A stretch of 7,345 nucleotides of DNA from Burkholderiales bacterium (GTDB taxonomy: Bacteria > Pseudomonadota > Gammaproteobacteria > Burkholderiales > Burkholderiaceae_E), in assembly GCA_020348765.1 (NCBI GenBank), contig CP070753.1:2651250-2658594 (forward strand), written 5' to 3'. A program made the position numbers and the translations under genes. The stretch's first letter is position 1, and every line of letters starts with the position of its first letter. Shown here piece by piece: positions 5,246 to 7,345 of this stretch. The notes under the pieces are model-generated. The model had not been told where the DNA came from, ran no database searches, and saw only the letters and a list, made by a program, of their open reading frames with translations.

Positions 5246-6184
5246 CTACTTCCGGTACCGTCCGGACCGAATGGTCCGGCGCCACTCGGGATGACGGCTC
5301 AGATTCTCCGCGATCGCCTTGCGGAATTCCGGATCGGACAGGCGCCCGCGCCACCGCCGCAGGTACAGCCAGCGCATCGCCGGCTCGGCCTGAAGCCACG
5401 CGGACACGTCCTCGTAGGTGACCGGTGTCGCGAGTTCCAGCTCGACCGGACTCGACGCGAACCGGTCGCGCCGCTTCGGCAGCGTGACCATGAAGGCCTG
5501 CGGCAAGGCGTCCACGAACGGCCGCGGCGGCACCGGCTGCACCTGACCCGGAAGCTCGCCGTCCATCAGGTAGTACCGGCCTTCCGCGACCTCGACCGCG
5601 ATCGGGATCGGCTTGGCCTCGCGCAGTGCCAGCCGCAGGGCGCCGGATTCGGTGAACGCCTCGATACGCGTCGGCGCCACACGAACCACGAACACGCCGT
5701 CCAGCGCCGGCGCATCGAACAGCTCGGCGCGCAAGCCGGCGGGCGCCGGCGTGTCATCACCACTTGCGCGCTCGACCGCGTTCGCGGAAACCTTCGCCAT
5801 GCCCTCGAGCAGGTACAGCACGCGCAGCGGCTCGCCGCGGCGCGCAGCCGGCGGCAGGAACTGGGCGCGGGTGCCCGGGCCGAGATCGATCGCGGTGCCG
5901 TCGCTCAGCTCGAGTCGCACGAGCCCATCGGGGCCGGTGTGCACGATGTCCTCGGCTTGCAGCGGCACGCCGCTCGAAAGCGCGCCGCGCGCTTCGTCGC
6001 GCAGCACGACCGCGTCGCCCTCGACGATGGTGGCGATCGCGGGCGGCTCGTTCCGCTCGGCCGCGACGGCCTCGGCCGCTGGCGCGTCGGAGAGCCACGG
6101 GATGCAGAGCAGGGCAACGAGCGCCGCGCGTCCACTGCGCGCCGCTCGTTGCCCCCGGAAACTGTGAGAAACGGTCACGCGCAT
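5246..6184 (-). CDS. Secreted FecR-domain protein with C-terminal helical extension
   Basis: 312 residues from ATG 6184; GTG 6220 is an in-frame alternative adding 12 residues. The ATG was chosen because it leaves a reasonable signal peptide: basic n-region (RGQRAARSGR), hydrophobic AALVALLCIPWL (20-31), then an Ala-rich c-region with a likely cut near residues 36-42. The LLC is not a proper lipobox. Residues about 50-165 are a FecR domain: EGDAVVLRDEARGAL, GVPLQAEDIVHTGPDG, LRLELSDGTAIDLGPGT-like strands. This fold is shared with periplasmic FecR regions, but the N-terminal anti-sigma domain and mid-protein TM of true FecR are absent, and no sigma factor or TonB receptor is nearby. The last 70 residues form a basic helical region (VSAWLQAEPAMRWLYLRRW ... 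RHPEW) that I recall in betaproteobacterial FecR-domain proteins. Function unknown; it probably acts in the periplasm. It sits 66 bases upstream of the sensor start, same strand, so co-transcription is likely. Confidence 0.82.
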   Translation of the reverse strand: MRVTVSHSFRGQRAARSGRAALVALLCIPWLSDAPAAEAVAAERNEPPAIATIVEGDAVVLRDEARGALSSGVPLQAEDIVHTGPDGLVRLELSDGTAIDLGPGTRAQFLPPAARRGEPLRVLYLLEGMAKVSANAVERASGDDTPAPAGLRAELFDAPALDGVFVVRVAPTRIEAFTESGALRLALREAKPIPIAVEVAEGRYYLMDGELPGQVQPVPPRPFVDALPQAFMVTLPKRRDRFASSPVELELATPVTYEDVSAWLQAEPAMRWLYLRRWRGRLSDPEFRKAIAENLSRHPEWRRTIRSGRYRK

Positions 6185-6329
6185 GATTCTAAGCGCTGTA
6201 CGGCACCGATTCTCATTCACTCGCCTTCGGCGGACCCACGGTCGTCATGGCGGTGCTCTGCGGCAACCTCGAGATGACGCAGTACGCTCGCGCCCCCCGC
6301 GCACCACCGCGGCCACGGCGACCACCGGT

Positions 6330-7345
6330 TCAGGCCGCCTTCCGGACCTTGCGACCGCTTCTGCCACGACCGGCGCGTACGCCCGCGCCCGCGGCCGCAG
6401 CCGCAGCAGCAGCAGCCGCGGCGCTCGCAGGATGTTCCGACCGCCTGGCGCCCGGCGCCGCAGCGTGCGGCCGGCCGCGTTCGCCCCGGACACCACGCGA
6501 GGCCGATGGGGCCGGCGTCCGCGCCCTTTGCTCGAACTCGTCCTGCCCGGGCTCGAAGCCCGGCACCACGTGGCGCGGCAGCGAGCGACGGATCAGCTTC
6601 TCGATGTCGGCGAGGAAGCCCCGTTCTTCGCCGCACACCAGCGACACGGCCTCGCCCTCGGCACCGGCACGACCGGTGCGCCCGATCCGGTGCACGTAGT
6701 CCTCGGGCACGTTCGGCAACTCGAAGTTCACGACATGCGGCAAGTCGACGATGTCCAGTCCGCGCGCGGCGATGTCGGTGGCCACCAGGACCTGCAGGCG
6801 CCCTGCCTTGAATTGCGCCAGCGCTCGCGTGCGCGCGCCCTGGCTCTTGTTGCCGTGGATCGCCATCGACGGGATGCCGTCGCGCGCCAGCTGCTCGGCG
6901 AGCCGGTTGGCTCCGTGCTTGGTGCGCGTGAACACGAGCACCTGATACCACTGGCCGGAGCGGATCAGGTGCGACAGCAACTCGCGCTTGCGATCACGCG
7001 GCGCTGCGATCACGCGCTGCGCGACGCTCTCGGCCGGTGCATTGCGGCGGGCGACCTCGATGTGCGCAGGCGCATCGAGCAGCCGCCCGGCCAGGGCCCG
7101 GATCTCGTCGGAGAACGTGGCCGAGAAGAGCAGATTCTGGCGGCGCTCCGGGAGCAGTGCGAGGATGCGCCGGATATCGTGAATGAAGCCCATGTCCAGC
7201 ATGCGGTCGGCCTCGTCCAGCACCAGTATTTCGACCGCGGACAGATCGACGGTGCGCTGTCCGACGTGATCCAGCAACCGCCCCGGAGTGGCCACCAGGA
7301 TGTCGACGCGGCCGCGCAGACGCTCGATCTGCGGAACGATGCCAA
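6330..7345 (-). CDS. rhlE: DEAD-box ATP-dependent RNA helicase RhlE (5' end outside window)
   Basis: The frame is open to the window edge (first full codon at 7343-7341). Visible motifs in order: TPGR (motif Ib, partial residues 19-22), DEAD (II, 43-46), SAT (III, 74-76), [10 protein letters not shown] (IV), [10 protein letters not shown] (V) and HRIGRTGR (VI). The run [41 protein letters not shown] and [22 protein letters not shown] is characteristic of RhlE rather than SrmB, DbpA or DeaD. The Q motif and Walker A lie upstream of the window. RhlE unwinds short RNA duplexes using ATP and takes part in ribosome assembly and RNA turnover. The C-terminal tail is disordered and basic, with 11 consecutive Ala followed by an Arg/Gly-rich, [14 protein letters not shown] end that probably helps bind RNA. 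It is 145 bases from the FecR-domain gene's ATG; functional linkage is doubtful. Confidence 0.95.
   Translation of the reverse strand, partial: GIVPQIERLRGRVDILVATPGRLLDHVGQRTVDLSAVEILVLDEADRMLDMGFIHDIRRILALLPERRQNLLFSATFSDEIRALAGRLLDAPAHIEVARRNAPAESVAQRVIAAPRDRKRELLSHLIRSGQWYQVLVFTRTKHGANRLAEQLARDGIPSMAIHGNKSQGARTRALAQFKAGRLQVLVATDIAARGLDIVDLPHVVNFELPNVPEDYVHRIGRTGRAGAEGEAVSLVCGEERGFLADIEKLIRRSLPRHVVPGFEPGQDEFEQRARTPAPSASRGVRGERGRPHAAAPGARRSEHPASAAAAAAAAAAAGAGVRAGRGRSGRKVRKAA
6386..6418 (-). repeat. Poly-alanine codon run in the rhlE tail
   Basis: Eleven consecutive alanine codons using a mixture of GCC, GCG and GCT, preceded by Ala-Ser. The mixed codons show the run is kept as protein sequence rather than being a fresh single-codon expansion. 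It separates the helicase core from the basic RNA-binding end. Confidence 0.7.

Noticed and set aside
5246..6220. Idea that the FecR-domain protein is an iron-uptake sigma regulator
   Set aside because: It has a signal peptide instead of an N-terminal cytoplasmic anti-sigma domain, and no FecI or FecA-like gene is in the window.
6221..6329. Gap between rhlE and the FecR-domain gene examined for an intrinsic terminator, small RNA or small gene
   Set aside because: No strong hairpin with a U-tract and no convincing small frame with an RBS; I see nothing supportable in it.

Overview
The window is a uniformly GC-rich stretch (mostly G/C third codon positions) from a Gram-negative bacterium. An RhlE-type RNA helicase, a CueO-type multicopper oxidase and a periplasmic FecR-domain protein with a C-terminal extension that I associate with Burkholderiales-like genomes all point to Pseudomonadota. 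Betaproteobacteria are most likely and gammaproteobacteria are possible. There are six protein genes, two of them cut by the window edges. I saw no RNA genes, insertion sequences or CRISPR array. No gap between genes exceeds about 140 bases.

Layout. On the + strand lie the C-terminal end of a multicopper oxidase with a Met-rich copper insert (1-591) and a 624-residue membrane-anchored coiled-coil protein with an OmpA-type peptidoglycan-binding domain (728-2602). Facing them on the - strand, in transcription order, are the 3' two-thirds of rhlE (7345-6330), a secreted FecR-domain protein (about 6184-5246), a two-TM periplasmic sensor with a CxxCH haem motif ending in a HAMP domain (start region 5179, stop 4307), and a soluble Ser/Thr protein kinase (about 4222-2672). 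The kinase and the OmpA-like gene converge, with 69 bases between their stops.

How it may work together. The sensor (Tll0287-like, formerly DUF3365) has a HAMP domain but no output domain. The next gene is an Hanks-type kinase with no membrane segment and two related tail domains. The simplest inference is a split receptor kinase: a periplasmic haem/redox sensor signals through HAMP to a separate cytoplasmic kinase. FecR upstream and the OmpA-like tether downstream are candidate envelope partners, but only proximity supports this.

Oddities. The sensor's best start (ATG 5179 with a strong Shine-Dalgarno) is followed at codon 6 by an in-frame TAA, after which the same frame continues into a normal TM segment. 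This looks like a nonsense mutation or a sequence error. The OmpA-like gene has five 25-residue repeats, two almost identical at DNA level, and a 12-bp tandem duplication that copies its stop codon.
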